Part shown: one piece after another, positions 63,751 to 64,000 of the stretch
Numbering within the stretch: the first letter of the stretch is position 1
How the letters are laid out: each line of letters begins with the position of its first letter
Assembly: GCA_964017065.1 (NCBI GenBank)
Contig: OZ024790.1
Coordinates: 10,986,403-11,050,402, forward strand
Direction: 5' to 3'
Length of the DNA: 64,000 nucleotides
From: Haliclona indistincta
Taxonomy: Eukaryota; Porifera; Demospongiae; Haplosclerida; Chalinidae
The notes under the pieces: model-generated
Seen by the model: the letters and a program-made list of their open reading frames with translations, nothing else
What the model was told of the DNA's origin: nothing
Database searches by the model: none
Made by a program: the position numbers and the translations under genes

Positions 63751-64000
63751 CCTCCCTCCCTCTCTCTTTCTCTCACTCTCTCTCTCTCTCTCTCTCTGGT
63801 GATAATTGTTTCTCCATTATATATTACAAGCTTCTGATCTCTCTATCTGTTCAGAGGTGATTCCTGATGAAGACACGGCGCTGTCGTTGGCGGCTCCAGC
63901 TGTTGCTAGTGTAGGAGGGTCATCGGGTGGAAGCAATGCTCTGATCCCCTCGGCAGCACCCCTCCTACCTACACCAGGTGTACCATCACAGCAGCCCAGC
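63346..64000 (+). CDS. SREK1: SREK1 (SFRS12) orthologue, 5' part
   Basis: Exons 63346-63461, 63529-63662 and 63855 to the window edge join in phase. Residues 1-84 form an RRM: VQVTNVSPHASERQMKELFS, YFGSIDEIRIYPEE, SKVCFVTFKRRSS, LHLTNTVFIDRALIV. The last motif is diagnostic for SREK1. Then comes IPDEDTALSLAAPA and a Ser/Pro/Ala/Gly-rich linker, as in human SREK1. The second RRM and the Glu/Lys/Arg-Ser tail would lie beyond the window. Family knowledge: nuclear splicing regulator interacting with SR proteins. The gene continues past 64000. Confidence 0.92.
63668..63798. repeat. (CT)n array in SREK1 intron 2
   Basis: Long CT run with a short CCCT block, starting just after the donor. In this case the pyrimidine strand follows a donor, unlike most arrays in the window. 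Confidence 0.93.

Overview
This is nuclear DNA from an invertebrate animal, most likely a sponge (Porifera; inference). Genes are split by many short GT-AG introns of about 50-100 bp. Clear animal orthologues are present (CPLANE1, HAUS3, ANKRD13C, SREK1, mu-crystallin). They are mixed with accessory families of the kind expanded in sponges: a secreted filamin/NHL protein, an ankyrin/Death protein, a CARD-SEFIR-Death protein and a large Ig/FN3 receptor. Introns are full of microsatellites, foldback MITEs and a tRNA-derived SINE. Exon models were built by hand from splice consensus, reading phase and similarity to remembered families; nothing was searched.

Layout, left half. A mitochondrial ferredoxin gene (210-2439, +) converges on ANKRD13C (3446-10677, -, 16 exons). 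ANKRD13C is head-to-head, 254 bp apart, with a CARD-SEFIR-Death gene (10932-14426, +). A small coiled-coil gene (15031-16460, -) is head-to-head with an ornithine-cyclodeaminase/mu-crystallin gene (16636-18963, +). A 5S rRNA gene (19186-19304, -) follows. The augmin gene HAUS3 (19571-27715, -) carries in one intron an intronless, opposite-strand secreted filamin/NHL gene (23034-24341, +).

Layout, right half. An Ig/FN3 single-pass receptor with a 793-residue last-exon tail (27864-37548, -) is followed by the ciliary gene CPLANE1 (37883-55500, -, 19 exons). Intron 3 of CPLANE1 contains an intronless ankyrin/Death gene (49468-52626, -) flanked by relics of further copies. After a 200-N assembly gap comes the 3' part of an ENPP-type phosphodiesterase gene (57494-62111, +). 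Its first visible intron holds a divergent pair of small secreted-protein genes (58009-58917, - and 59727-60465, +) that look like diverged paralogues. The window ends with a head-to-head pair: TRMT10-like (62230-63174, -) and the 5' end of SREK1 (63346-64000, +).

Themes. Four gene pairs are head-to-head. Four accessory genes sit inside introns of conserved host genes; two of them are intronless. Two proteins (CARD-SEFIR-Death and Death-ankyrin) have innate-immune signalling architectures, and the Ig/FN3 receptor and the two secreted proteins may belong to recognition or signalling. Tetranucleotide and dinucleotide arrays lie next to splice sites with a consistent orientation: pyrimidine-rich strand at acceptors, GTGAG-like strand at donors.
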